From positions 265,872,458-265,936,457 of the forward strand of contig NC_057807.1 in the NCBI RefSeq assembly GCF_018294505.1: a stretch of DNA of 64,000 nucleotides. The letters are read 5' to 3'. Positions 45,593-57,520 of this stretch are shown in pieces. Numbering within the stretch: the first letter of the stretch is position 1; each line of letters starts with the position of its first letter. Below the pieces are notes generated by a model. It saw only the letters and a program-made list of their open reading frames with translations. It was not told the DNA's origin and ran no database searches. The translations under genes and the position numbers were made by a program. Source of the DNA: Triticum aestivum. Taxonomy: Eukaryota > Streptophyta > Magnoliopsida > Poales > Poaceae.

Positions 45593-48500
45593 ATGGCTAA
45601 CAATTTGAGGCACTTGCCCTCAATGACCACAACTTACTTAAGCGGGTCATGGACATTAAGATCAGTCTTGCATCCCATGGGATAGCGCGTGCAATCCAAG
45701 ACACGCCACCGGGATGCAAAGGACCTCAAGGGTAATGGTTTGAAACTCACTTCAAACCCTCAACCGGACACCATCAAGCTGTCATGAGACCCTATGAGCA
45801 TGGAGAGCATGATGGTTGAATATGCATCAACTGACATGTTTGGAGACTATACATTTAGTCCCTTAGTCTTCTTAGTGATCTATTTATTTATGTCCATTTA
45901 TGATGTTCTAATAAGAACATGATTATTGTTGTCATCATATATTGTATATCACAATATATTGTATCAGCACTTTGATACAAATACATTTGTATGTATTCTA
46001 TATATCTGACAGTGATTTTCATATTGAGAATCTTCATGTCTATATATAGATTTCTACGGGAGTCAATCCGATGAAAAATGATATGTGCCTTGTGGACATA
46101 TGCACCACAAACTTTATACTCAGGGAAGTCCAATTTTTCCATTCTCATTGAGAGAAAGGAGATATTTAAATCGCTGGACGCAATGAGGTTTAACTCGTAC
46201 CCTACTATGAAGGTATCCGTCAAAAATAGTTTCCATAGCGAAACTTATGATGACAACAAAGAGAAATAACCTCTCTTTACCATATGCAACGGATATGGCA
46301 AGCACATTCTATGTGTATCATCTGGATTGTACTACACATAAGACTCAACCCGTAGCACATGTTGTGTACGAGATAGTTTTCCAGAGTGTCTTGTACATGA
46401 CAAACTTGGCATACTCGCCTTGGTCATCGAGACATTGGGTTGAAACAGAAACTATCAGCAATTCCAATAGTTTATGATTATTATGATGCTAAATTCTAAC
46501 ATCATTTGGATTTTATGTGCACTACAAGTGACACAAGGGAAGCTAATTTTAAGGCTCGCACACCTTAAAGTCTATGCTGAACCACTCAGACTCCTTGAAT
46601 GCATCAAGTTGAGGTAAGTGGCTCTTCCCATCCATTGACTAGACTGTTCAGGTATTCCATGGTTTTAAAAGACATATCTACATGATGGTCTTAAATGTGT
46701 GATTTATTCACACGAAACCATTGGCTCATTATCCTGACATCGATTTCAAGCAAATCGAATGGATAACATTGCAGAATTCTCCTTGAGTGCATTCTCTATG
46801 GCCCTTGGATTGAGTAGCAATTTGTCCTAAGGTATAGACTCAAAATGGTTTGGTAGACTCCTATCCAAAGAGTTAAGCTCATTGCATTATCTTTACTTTG
46901 GAATTGCAACTTGCCAACTTTACGTTGGAGTCATGCAGTTTTACACGCTCATGACAGAACTGCATAATATTATTCCCCTCTATCTTTGATATGTGGATAT
47001 CTATCAAGTATTTCCTATCTGCGGTAATTCGGTTGCATACCGATATCACCACCCCGGCATACATCATTGGCCCCTCAACATATAGTTGGGATCTATGTGA
47101 GGAATAACTGTATTTCCGTCAATACCTCAAGCCCCCGCACGGGGAGTTATTCAAGGTCAGTATGCTGATTTAATGAGGAATATTTCCAGGCATTAGGGGG
47201 AGATTTCAAGTACCATAAAGAATGCCAAGAAATTAGTGGAATGTTCAACACATTTCTACCTCAAATCCATGTATTCAAAGATCTGAACTATGCGTTCAGA
47301 AGATTTGCAACACATTGCAAATAACCTGCCAGATTCATTTACTGACTATAAAGGTGTCACACAATCCTACAATCCTACAAAAGTACGCCTGAAAGAGTGG
47401 AGGTACCAATAAAATCCACTCCACTCCCCGTTCAAAGCAACAGGGGGAGATGTATGGCAGAAGTAAGTCGGGATTCAGCTTATCACAAGCAAGGATATCA
47501 AGGCCTGTGAATCAGTAAATGCAAGTCAACTTCATGTTGGCAGACACCTAATGGGTAGTATACACCTAGTGGACGGAAAACCTCCACCAACCCAGGTCAT
47601 AGTGCACACAATGACCGGGACATCGGAATACCCGACTCAATCGCATTGGGAAATCGCGAGCAGTCACCATGGGTAACGATATTTTCGTCAACTATATATT
47701 GATATATAGATTCTGGAGAATCATATAACCGGAAGTCTACAATTGTCGACATACATTTCTCAACTAGATTGCAAAAACCTTTCAAATGATTCAGATCCAA
47801 AGACCATGGCCATGGCAAAGTGTGAACAACACTCGGACTGAACTCAAGCAAAGGGTATAGTCTAGATAGAAATGATCTTGCTCAATAATGGGAAGGTATT
47901 CATAAGCAATACCTACACCAGTTTTCTTCTGGAAACATAATTGAGAACAATGAGGTGGTGAAACAAAGAGCAAGTATTATAGCACAAGGGTTCACGCAGA
48001 TACCCAACTATTCTCCGGAGGTGGAATCTCATTCCGATAACTTATATAATTGGCAGTACAAAATCGTCTATCTCTGCAGTTGATAGATGTAGTGATTACA
48101 TATGCATGTGGATCACTAGATTCAGACATATATGATTGATTTCTGATGGAATCTCAATTCTGAATCGAAATACAAAATGCAACATACATTGTGTAAAACT
48201 AGTAAGTCACCATACGACTTTTTGTGGTCGGTACATATGGTACAACCGACATAGTGAGTTCCTTATACAAAAGGATTACTCCTGCAAAGATGATTATCCA
48301 TGTTTGTATGTCTGCAATGACGACACATGTAATCATCTAATGATGAAGTTTAAATGAAGGATTTGGGTAAACCAAAACACCGCTCGTTACTGCAACTTGA
48401 GCACCTTCATTCGTACATTATGGTATGCTATGTTGTCTATATCCAAAATATATTGGAAAAATTCATTGTGGACAAATATTATCCATCCATAACTCATGGT

Positions 48501-48900
48501 AGTTCATTCTCTAGACGTAGAGAAAGATCTATTTAGACCAAGAGATGATGGAAATGAGATATTGGGACTCAATGTTCCATAGTGCCACTGGATCCACCAA
48601 ACAAAATTGGTTGGTACTCAAGAATATCTTTCGATATCTCCAAGGCATCAAACATCTTGTCCTGGTTTTTCAGTTTCACAGAAATGTGAACACCGATATC
48701 ATTGGATACATCGATCAGATCCCCACTATGTCAGATCGTAGACAAGCTTAGTGTTCCTACTAGGTGTGGTAGCCCTCTCATGAAAAGTCTTTGAAACAGA
48801 CCTCATGGCTACATCCACCAACCATTATCTCAATGATAATGTTTCTTGTGTTGCCCGGATGCAAACAGGTTACATAATAAGCAATATCACTATATTGCAT
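45593..48900 (+). pseudogene. Copia gag-pol relic
   Basis: Gag begins at ATG 45593. After a 1-base loss the familiar ALNDHNLLKRVMDIKISLAS is readable at about 45612-45670. Later fragments are a protease-like segment near 46080-46200, RLGHRDIGLKQK of the integrase zinc region near 46420-46460, reverse transcriptase around 48000-48330 in which the YVDD box has become unreadable (VCNDDTC), and an RNase H trace (TGSTKQNWLVLKNIFRYLQ, 48590-48640). Large deletions and frame changes separate them. Confidence 0.8.
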
Positions 48901-49094
48901 ATCTTGCAAGTCAAATCATGCAACTGATTTGTTCACCAAGTCTCTACCAGTTTTTACATTCCAGGAATGTGTAAATGGAATTGGTATATGACGACTTCGG
49001 AATTTGCAAGAATCAGGGGGAGTATCTTCCTGAATTGTTCCTGCTCAATGCATCATATTATACTCTTTTTTCCTTCATGAGTTTACTATATATG

Positions 49095-49416
49095 TTCTCA
49101 TAAAGGTTTTTAATGAGGTAATATCAACATAAGGTCATATGTCATACTGTCTGTTTTCCCCACCGGGGTTTTTAGGGAGGTATATACGACATATTTATTG
49201 ACCTCTATATTCTGTGGAATTACTTCACATTGAGTAAACAGAGTCAATAATTATTATATGTTGGATCATTTTCTCCTTATTTTCCCACTGGGTTTGAAGG
49301 AGTTTTACCAACATATCCTACTCTACTCCCTCCATTTTTTCCCACAGGGTTTTTGGAGGAGTCTTTAATCAAGATGATGATGATGGATTCAGATGTCAAG
49401 CGGTGATTAGGGGGAG
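49095..49416 (+). other. 3' region with repeated CCC-GGG stem motifs and polypurine tract
   Basis: Three copies of TTTTCCCACxGGGTTTTT-like sequence followed by GGAG (about 49155, 49279, 49337), each a short stem CCC/GGG. The last is 45 bases before the polypurine tract GATTAGGGGGAG (49405-49416). Confidence 0.7.
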
Positions 49417-49664
49417 TGTTAAAATAATAATCTGACGATTATTAGGGGAATCCCCGCTCCTGCCGCACGTGATGTCTCACGTTTTATGGTAACCGTCTCC
49501 GACGGTTGCTCCCTGGAAAGACGCCTCTAGGAACCGACGTATCCCTTCGAGGCGACTGTTCACCCTGTATATATATGTACAATCCAACATCAATAAAGGA
49601 TACTTCGATTCATTTGTCTCTCTGATGGTTGTCTCTCTCGTTCCTTTACAATCAACTTGTAACA
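49417..49664 (+). repeat. 3' LTR of the short-LTR Copia
   Basis: Nearly identical to 43597-43844. Followed by GTCTC (49665-49669). Confidence 0.95.
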
Positions 49665-49669
49665 GTCTC

Positions 49670-49954
49670 CCATAGAGGATCAGGTCGCTGCCGCCTTGTA
49701 GTGAATCCGTGGGACATCTGCTTGTGCTGGCTCGCGGGACATCTACTACTTATGCTGGAGGAATCCAGGACCAAGCTTGTTGAATTACACGGCCAATACA
49801 GCCCGGTGAATAACAAACGCGTCGCTCTTATACATTGTTACATAAATGCTCGGTCATGATCCACATGCAACCGAATGGTGAGGATATGCATGCCACTAGA
49901 TGCAGTGCATCAAAGAAGCTTTTCGTAGGTTCCTATCGTATTTCAATCCAAACA
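49670..49954. other. Flank between the Copia and the LINE
   Basis: Low-copy-looking sequence continuing the flank at 43450-43591. No gene recognised. Confidence 0.4.
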
Positions 49955-51628
49955 CAAGAACGTGACCCGCTACAACAACTGCTCAACTCAACAACACGGA
50001 TTGGACTTCTACACAAGATTAGAGGGCGTGGCACCATTATTCGGACATCACTCTATGCTGACGACGCGGCTGTCTTTGTGGCGCCAATTTAGGAGGATAT
50101 TAGAAACCTGGCCGACATCCTGGAGGGGTTTGGTGAGGTCACAGGGATGCACACAAACTTTCGCAAGAGCTCCTTGGTGCCGATTCGGTGTCGACACTTG
50201 GATTTGGATGCCATACTTAAGGACATGCCAGCCACTCGAGCTTCTTTCCCCATGAGATACCTCGGATTACCGCTTTCCGTTTGGCAACTTAAGCGAGTGG
50301 ACTATCAACACCTAGATGACAAAATTGCGAACAAGCTTGTGCCTTGGAAGGACATGCATATCACCTCCATCAGACGTGGGGCTCTTGTGAAGTCGGTCCT
50401 CACCTCCCAGGCCATCCACCACCTCACCCCGCTCATTGTGCCAGCACCCGTTCTCCAGAGCATCAACAAGATTGAGCATGCTTACCTTTGGGCGGGCACG
50501 AAAAAGGTCTCCGGAGGTAAGTGCTCGATTAACTGGGAAACGGTCTGTAGACCTACTCACCCGGGAGGATTAGGGGTCCTACACCTTGACAAATTTGCTA
50601 GAGCTCTCCGGTTGCGTTGGCCATGGTATGAGTGGCAATGACCCAACGAAGATTTGGGTTGGTTCGTGAAACCCGTGCGACAAAGAGGACATGGATCTTT
50701 TCTATGCTCTCACCACCATCAAAGTTGGCAATGGGGAAAGGACGCCATTTTGGGACGCACCGTGGCTCAGAGGCAAGAAGCCAATTGATGTTGCATCCCT
50801 CATATACAAGATCTCGAAGCTCAAATGTTGGAAGGTTAGTGGGGCCTTGCACGATGATGCGTGGATCAAGGCCATTGACATGCATTGTGAGCTGACTTGG
50901 ATTCATGTGACTCAATTCATTGAACTGTGGTCTCTGCTCTCTCATATAAACATCTCCCAAGACGTCCATGACACCATCATTTGGAAGCTCTCCCCTAATG
51001 GGGAATACTCGGCCAAATCAGCATATAAGGCGCAATTCATCGGAGCTATCCTCACGCCCATGAACAAGGTTATTTGGAAAGTCTAGGCACCCCCAAGGTC
51101 AAATTCTTCGCATGGCTACCTATCCAAAATAGGGTGTGGACGGCGCGGGTTGCAAAATTGTGGTCTCTGCCCGTTATGCAAGAGGGAGTTTGAGTCCGCC
51201 ACTCGCCTTTTCTACAAATGTCGGTACACTATGCGGTTGTGGAGGCTGATTAAAGATTGGTTGCAAATTGGCGGTATCAACACCAACCAATGGGCGGCTC
51301 ATCACTCTCTCAGTAGTTGGTGAACTCATATGGCCAGGCGCAACAAGGCGATGACGATCCTCACCTTGCTCATCACCTGGACCATTTGGAATGAGAAATG
51401 CAAGGGTCTTCCAGAAGAAATCGACGGCCCCCCCAAATCATCTTGCGAAATTTGGAGGAAGCTAGGCTCTGGGTGCTAGCGAGTGCGAAACGCCTGAGTA
51501 ATTTGATGCCACGAGAGTAATGTCTTTGTATTCAGTGGGCCTCATGTGGCTCCGACTTAAACCTTGTCTCCTCCCTTAATTAATGAATGAGGCAAATCTT
51601 TTGCCTCTGCGTTCAAAAAATAATAAAA
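49955..51628 (+). mobile_element. 5'-truncated L1-type LINE
   Basis: Starts inside ORF2 at DPLQQLLNSTTRIG. The reverse transcriptase box YADD is at 50053-50064, a stop follows near 50090, then [20 protein letters not shown] (50250-50310) and [15 protein letters not shown] (about 50478). The C-terminal zinc region CPLCKREFESATRLFYKC is near 51170-51225 in another frame, and ITWTIWNEKC near 51370. The 3' end is an A-rich tail with AATAAA (51616-51628). The missing 5' part is the usual result of incomplete reverse transcription. No clear target duplication was found. Confidence 0.88.
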
Positions 51629-51779
51629 TTCCTTCATTCACCAGGTCTGCTTCCTCACCAAAAAGCAAAAACAAATCACAAATTGCAGAGGGGACACATC
51701 AAATTTCAAGATAGCAAAGATTTGCAATTACAGTGCTGGATGAATAGCAGAAGATGAGAAGACATATAAATCTTAAGAG

Positions 51780-52610
51780 AGGAAAACCTATATAGGGAAT
51801 ATAGAGTAACCAACAACAAGAAAAGTGTCCCCCATCATGTCACTCAGAATGCCATATCTCAACAGTGCACGTGTGGAAACATTGGTTCCTTCGACCTCAC
51901 AACAGAGGGCTGAAAGGGAGCACCAATTGAACCAGTGCTCAGATTACTAAAATGTTCATCACAGGGACAGATGGAAATTACACGAATCACAAATAAGGAG
52001 AGAAAAGTGAAGAACAAGGATAGTACCATCCTGTCAATATTTGGCAAATTAATAAAGCTTGTAAATTGTTTGGGAACCCAGCATTAAGGATATAGGAACA
52101 TGGGAAATTAAACTCAATAACAGAGAAAATAAAGAAATAAGTTGTGACAAAGAAATAATGTTCTATATTTTGATCCATTAATATATTTCCATACTATTTT
52201 TGCAGGCAAAAGAATAACTTACAACTCCAACGGAAGGAAACTATTTTACAAAAAAAGAGTAAAGAGGTGCTAATGCAAAGAAAGAGCAAGCAACAAAAAA
52301 TGTCAGTTTCCATCATGTCCCTCAGAATGCCATATCTCAACAGTGTACGTGGATCTATTGGCCCCTTCAACCTCACAGCAGAGTACTGACGAGGGAGCAC
52401 CAATTGAACCAGTGCTCAGATTACTAAAATGCTCGTCACAGGGACAGATGGAAACTACATGTCAAGATGCTATTTCTATTTCAATCAAGCTGCACAATGT
52501 CGGAGAAACTTTCATACAGCATTGAGGCTAAACCAATATGGGAGATGAAATCAGTAAGTATGAGGAAAATAGTAAAAATATATGAGAAAGAAACAATGCT
52601 CTATCTCACC
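51780..52610. repeat. Diverged tandem duplication, ~470-bp period
   Basis: The block 51837-51985 reappears at 52313-52462 (CAGAATGCCATATCTCAACAG, GAGCACCAATTGAACCAGTG, AGATTACTAAAATG), with weaker similarity continuing on both sides. It lies just downstream of the mS23-like gene in its sense direction. Neither copy has a convincing ORF. It may be duplicated 3' flank or an exon relic. Confidence 0.7.
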
Positions 52611-52762
52611 AAACATGTTTCGAACCCTTACAGCTAGTTCTTTAACTAACTTCTGAATGTGCACACAACTTTATTTTTATAGAAAAACTAAACATCGAGT
52701 TTAAATATCAGTTGGTTGATGTCATAAGCAACAGCAACTAGTAGGCCAGTCCACACAACTAG

Positions 52763-54895
52763 TTACTGTCCTTCACCTGATGCACCTGATGCTGCCGCTC
52801 TATCTTGAAGAAACATCTGTCTGTCCTCTTTCATCTTATTCACGATCTCGAGTACCTTTGGGTTATGGAAACGGTCCCTAACATACTTCTTTTCCTCTGC
52901 CTGTATTTCTTTGATAGCGCTTGGATATGGATTTGGAGGTGGTGGCTTTCCTTCTCTGCGTGCAATTTGTTTCAGTTCCTTGTATGCTAGCTTCTTTGCT
53001 TTTTTCTCTGCTCCATACTCCATCTGCCAAAGGATGTCAGTCATGCAAGGAGTTATAACTCTATACCTTGAGATTTGGACAGAGCAGGACCAATAATTGG
53101 ATTACTGCTCCATCAGAGAAACAAATGATATATTTTAGAAGAGGAAAATTACATCTGCTACAGCCATTGCATCATCTTCATTGACTCCCTGTTCTTTCAA
53201 CTCTAAGACACACCAAGCAAAAACTCTTGCTGGCGGTGGATCAAACCCGCTTATCCTGAAAGAATTGGCTAGCTATTAAATTTTGTGTACAGTATGACAC
53301 AAAAAGTGGGGTAAGACAATATCTGGGAGTGAAACAGAAGGGCAATGTTGACACCATCAACAGTCAGAAAAAGGAGTTGCTAGTCTGTACATGTACAATT
53401 GTACCTCCTTCAAACAAAAGCTTTTTTTAGACTAATGCATCATTATGTAGTTGTATTAATCAGTTCAAAGGAAAAATAAGGCGAGCATCAAGTATCAAAA
53501 TAACTACTCCCTCCGTTCAGAAATAGGTGGCGTGGTCTTAGTTCAAATTGCATGGTTTTAGTTCAAATTTGAAATGATTCCTCATTAACTTCTCAAAAGG
53601 AAATTGTAAACAAAATGGAAGAAAGGCCAAACACATTCACATCCTCAATTCTGGAACCTTATCAAACTTGTATACTTTACAGTCATGATTGTAATGATAG
53701 ATATAACAAGAAAATTACTTTATTGCATCATGGTAGAGTGAATCAGGATGCCTTCTGAAGAACCTCTTGACATAGACATCCTCTGGCAGTTCTATCTTCT
53801 CGATTTTACCATCAGTTCTAGGGAATGTGACTGGAGGTGCCCTAATAAAAAAGCAACATGTGTTTCAAAGAAAAAACAAGCAACATGAATATAATGTAGA
53901 GAGAATTAGCGCATAGAAGAATAGGACAAACATCTTCAGTTCACAAATATTCGAGTTTACAGCAAATGGCAATTAAACCCAATTAGACAAACTTAATGCA
54001 GGAACCCTTCAGCCACAAATATCTTCTGCCTTCCCCAGATAGGAGATTTGATCAAGATCATGAAGGAAGAAAACAATACGGCCAAGGAAACCCGTTCACC
54101 TAACTATTAAATGGAGCACATCGATAAATAACGCCAAGATAAATAAATCATGGACCAAGTGGATGATGTAAAATTACCCTTATGGCACTGCATAGTGTGA
54201 TCAGTCCACAAATGTGTCAGGTGAAAAGGTAGGGCAGAGTTCGTTCTGTTTCACACAAACCACTCACAGCCAATGATCAACGTAAAAAATGTGGGATAAT
54301 TGGATCGAGCATAACTGAAACAAGATTTGACAAATTTAACATTTTGGTGTTTAGTTTGAAGCTTGCCTAGGAAATGTATGCGGGTTTGCTACACAGTGCA
54401 AATAAATAAACTGTAAAAAACATGTTAGTCTGGTTGAAAAGCAAAACAGAGCACAGCTCGCTCTAGAAAATGGGACTACATTGATTTTCAACAATTCTGC
54501 CTTCTTTCATCTAATATAAGTAACCATGAGAACCAAATGATAAAGGAAATGCAATCATCTATATGGATTGTAAGAGCGTAAATCAGAATATCGAGCCACC
54601 GATAGATGATGTTGTGGACAATACCAAATCTAGTTTTACCAACTACTGATAATCAACCGTATATGGAGGACAAATGCGATGAGTAGATCACCAAGGTTGG
54701 ATCTCTCATTTCCACACAATTCACCGCACCAACATCAAACGGCCGGAGCAAAAGATAGCGGAAGTGGAGAGGCGGAGCTAGGGATCAGGGGAGTACTTAC
54801 TGCTCCATGGCCTTGAGCCAGGCAGGGGCGGGCTTGGCCAGCCCCTTCACCAGTTTCCGCGTCTTCGTCAGCAGATCGCCTCGCATGTACGACAT
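52763..54895 (-). pseudogene. Mitochondrial ribosomal protein mS23-like gene, apparent frameshift in exon 3
   Basis: Four exons on the minus strand: 54895-54801 (MSYMRGDLLTKTRKLVKGL, donor GTAAGT), 53841-53719 (APPVTFPRTDGKIEKIELPE, donor GTAATT), 53256-53153, and 53023-52763 (MEYGAEKKAKKLAYKE to EGQ-TAA). All introns obey GT-AG and phases fit. Exon 3 has six T (plus-strand A at 53219-53224) where five would keep frame. With five, the coding length would be 582 nt and 193 residues. As written, the frame hits a stop within exon 3. The product resembles plant mS23 of the mitochondrial small ribosomal subunit (inference from remembered family features). The N-terminus is basic and lacks a long transit peptide. 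It could be a functional gene with a sequence error. Confidence 0.68.
53506..53590. mobile_element. Stowaway-like MITE end in an mS23 intron
   Basis: CTACTCCCTCCGTTCAGAAAT at about 53505 is the familiar Stowaway terminus. The opposite end was not found, so this is a fragment. Confidence 0.5.
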
Positions 54896-55190
54896 CTCGC
54901 CTCCACACCCGGTGGGCGGTGGCCGCCGCCGCCGCTGCAGCCGCAAGTGGGAGGAAATGCCGGCGAGATGGTGGCGGGATCGTTTTCCTTCTCGCCTTCG
55001 TGGCTAGGTCAAGAAGACCACCTAAATGGGCCGGGCTGAAGGCGAACGGTCCGTTTCCTTCTCACGCGAAAGACGAATGGGCCCAAATGAGCCCAGGTTT
55101 AGTTTATTCATTCACTGCCTCTTTGGCTCTGGAATTTTCTAGAACCCTAGCACGATTCCCAAAACCCAAAGCTCCTCCTCATCCTCTTCC
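54896..55190. promoter_or_regulatory. Bidirectional promoter region
   Basis: The start codons of the mS23-like gene (54895, minus) and the Mpv17-type gene (55191, plus) are 295 bp apart, head to head. The interval is GC-rich (GCCGCCGCCGCC near 54921) and has GGGCCGGGC and TGGGCC/GGCCCA words (near 55028 and 55079-55095), which in plants often mark TCP-type sites in ribosomal and mitochondrial gene promoters. No clear TATA box in either direction. Confidence 0.6.
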
Positions 55191-57296
55191 ATGGCGATGG
55201 CGTCCGCGCTCCCGCTCCTCCTCGGCCCCCGCCCCATCATCTCTCCGAGGCCCACTGCAACGGGCCGCTTCCTCTCCAGCTCCGCTCACCTGTCCACCGC
55301 CCCTGCCCCCGTCGAGCCCCTGAAGGGCGGCGGCCGCCTCGCGCGGCTCCAGACGCTCCACGCAGCCTCCTGCTGCAACTCCGCCCCCGCAGCAGCATCT
55401 GGAGGAGTGGAGGCGGCCCGGGCGAAGGGCTTGCAGCTCGTGGCCTGGTGATTCCGTTGGACCTCTTCTTCATTCCTTGGAAATTTTCCCGTGTGGGTTC
55501 TGATGCTTCAGTAGAATACTCACACTGGGTGTGTTGAAATGGCCGCGACAGGTACCTTCTGTCTCTTGACAAGCATCCGGTGGCGACCAAGGCTGTCACT
55601 TCTGCTGTGCTGACTCTGGCCGGGGACCTCATCTGCCAGGTTCGTTGATGCCAACGCTATTAGTTGCTGCCTTAGAGTGTGGTATTATGCAATGCAGCAT
55701 GGGTTCGGTAGTCGTCAGTTGGTTAATTGCCGAGCCTTGGTTGCAAGATACGACCTCTTGTTCAGTTCTGTTTGGATCTTCTTGTACTAGTGAATGATTA
55801 CCCCACCATTGACAATTCTTCAGGAACTAGATCAGTCAATGTAATATTGCACAAGAAAAAAGAGTCTGAATGTTAGACATGCTGAACGCAATTTAGTCAC
55901 ATGCATGTACCACCTCGGTCCAGGTTTATCGGGCCTCCTCGTATTTTGAGCCAAACTTTGACCATATGTAAAACTAACAAAATACAAATTATATGATATA
56001 AAAAGTATATTGCTTGATTTGTATTTGAAAGAGGTTTCCTATAGTATATTTTTTGTGACATACAATTACATTTTATTAGTTAAATTTATGGTCAAACTTT
56101 AGCCCAAAATAAAGAGGGCCTAATAAACCCGGACGGAGGTAATCGTAATGTAGTCTGGTAATGGCAAGGGGGAACTATTATTCATTCAAGAATGGACCAG
56201 TATCGCGATTTTGCCATATGTCTTGTATTGTAAATTATCTACATGTTTGCCTTCTATTCCATATATGTAGTTAAGTGCAGATGTAGTTTAGCACTAAAGA
56301 GAAAACCCACACTTTGTGCTGCGTGATGCATGCTTGTGTAAGTCTGATCATGCACGAGTACCATCCCTTCTTAGTTTTGATGTGAAATTTAGGACGAGCA
56401 GACGTGTAATTGACAACCCTTTATCTACTTTTTCTTTTGTTGAAGCTTGTAATTGATAAAGTGCCAGAGCTAGACCTGAAGAGAACATTTGTGTTCACGT
56501 TATTGGGACTTGTCCTGGTGGGGCCAACGTTGCATTTCTGGTAATCTTGTCTTGTCTATTCTGCAGAAATTATGGTGATCAGTAGTTAGTGTATATTCTT
56601 GTTTGATTGATAATTTGCCTCCATATGCAGGTACTTGTATTTGAGTAAATTAGTGACGATCAGCGGGACATCTGGTGTCATTTCTCGCCTGTTACTTGAC
56701 CAGGTTTTCATCATTTCCTTCATATCCTGTTTTACCTTCTTGAGTTGTTTTTATGTCCATTGCATTCCTGTTTGACATGTTAATTTTTAATTGTCTCCTT
56801 GCCCAGTTCATCTTCTCTCCTGTTTTCATTGGTGTCTTCATGAGCTTACTCGTAACCTTGGAGGGAAAGCCATCTCTTGTAGTGCCAAAGCTTAAGCAGG
56901 TGAAAAGGATATCAACCCTCTCAAAACCCTTCCCTGACACTGTGTATGTGTCATTTACTGATGAAGAACATTTACAACTATTACAGGAGTGGTTCTCTTC
57001 ATTGATCGCGAATTGGCAATTGTGGATACCGTTCCAGTTTTTGAATTTCTATTTTGTCCCACAGAAGCTCCAGGTCCAAAAAAGTTGCACATTTCGACAG
57101 TCTTTACTACAATGTTCAGTATATGTGAAATGAATTAGCTTAGCTATTTTCTGCCCCTTTATATAGTTTTGGCATGCTCTGAGTATTGCTCTCACCTAAC
57201 TGCTGCTTTTTCCAGGTTCTTGCCGCTAATTTTGTAGCCCTTGCATGGAACGTGATTTTGTCATACAAAGCTCATAAGAAGGTTATCGCGGAGTAA
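55191..57296 (+). CDS. Mpv17/PMP22 family membrane protein
   Basis: Seven exons with GT-AG borders: 55191-55447, 55552-55639, 56446-56540, 56631-56703, 56807-56899, 56987-57073 and 57216-57296. They sum to 774 nt, 257 residues plus TAA. The first ~75 residues are Ser/Ala/Pro-rich like an organelle transit peptide. Then come WYLLSLDKHPVATKAVTSAV, LLGLVLVGPTLHFWYLYLSK (the conserved GP-HFWY motif), LLDQFIFSPVFIGVFM, and the C-terminal signature NWQLWIPFQFLNFYFVPQ with NFVALAWNVILSYKAHK. Four hydrophobic segments fit this small inner-membrane or plastid/peroxisomal channel-like family. Exact location and substrate are unknown. A Stowaway MITE sits in intron 2. I chose Met 55191 because it opens the transit-like stretch; Met 55197 is an alternative. 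Confidence 0.9.
55910..56139. mobile_element. Stowaway-like MITE in intron 2 of the Mpv17-type gene
   Basis: Imperfect terminal repeats (CCACCTCGGTCCAGGTTT at left; complement CCTCCGTCCGGGTTTATTAG at right) flanked by TA at 55908-55909 and 56140-56141. The inner arms are also complementary (GAGCCAAACTTTGACCATA and TATGGTCAAACTTTAGCCC). Confidence 0.85.
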
Positions 57297-57321
57297 TCAA
57301 ATAGGTAATCTTCAAATCTAT

Positions 57322-57520
57322 GAGCCTAATTGGTTTGGTGCCAATAATTGGCATGCCAATTGTTGGCAAATCTAAAATTTGGCGCTTAATTGGTTTGCTA
57401 CCAATTGGTTCTTGCCCACCTATCAAAAATTTGCCAATTTTTGGCAACTTTTGATTTTGCCAAATGTTGGCTTGCCAAATATTGGCAATGCCAAACTTTG
57501 GCAGCGAACCAATTAGCCTC
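57322..57520. mobile_element. Foldback MITE-like element, 199 bp
   Basis: The left end GAGCCTAATTGGTTTGGTGCC pairs with the right end GGCAGCGAACCAATTAGCCTC. The interior is a dense run of TTGGCAA/TTGCCAA words in both orientations. It starts 26 bp after the stop codon of the Mpv17-type gene, so it is probably in its 3' UTR. Class (PIF/Harbinger or hAT) undetermined; no certain target duplication. Confidence 0.75.

Larger units (their letters stand above)
43597..49664 (+). mobile_element. Short-LTR Copia element (Ale/Retrofit-like), non-autonomous
   Basis: Two 248-bp LTRs (43597-43844, 49417-49664) differ at one position by my reading (near 43757/49577), with 5-bp GTCTC duplications outside. 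The primer-site region CGTTATCAGCAC follows the left LTR and GATTAGGGGGAG precedes the right. The interior shows only traces of gag, integrase, reverse transcriptase and RNase H with many stops. Very young ends around dead genes point to movement by another element's enzymes. Confidence 0.93.
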
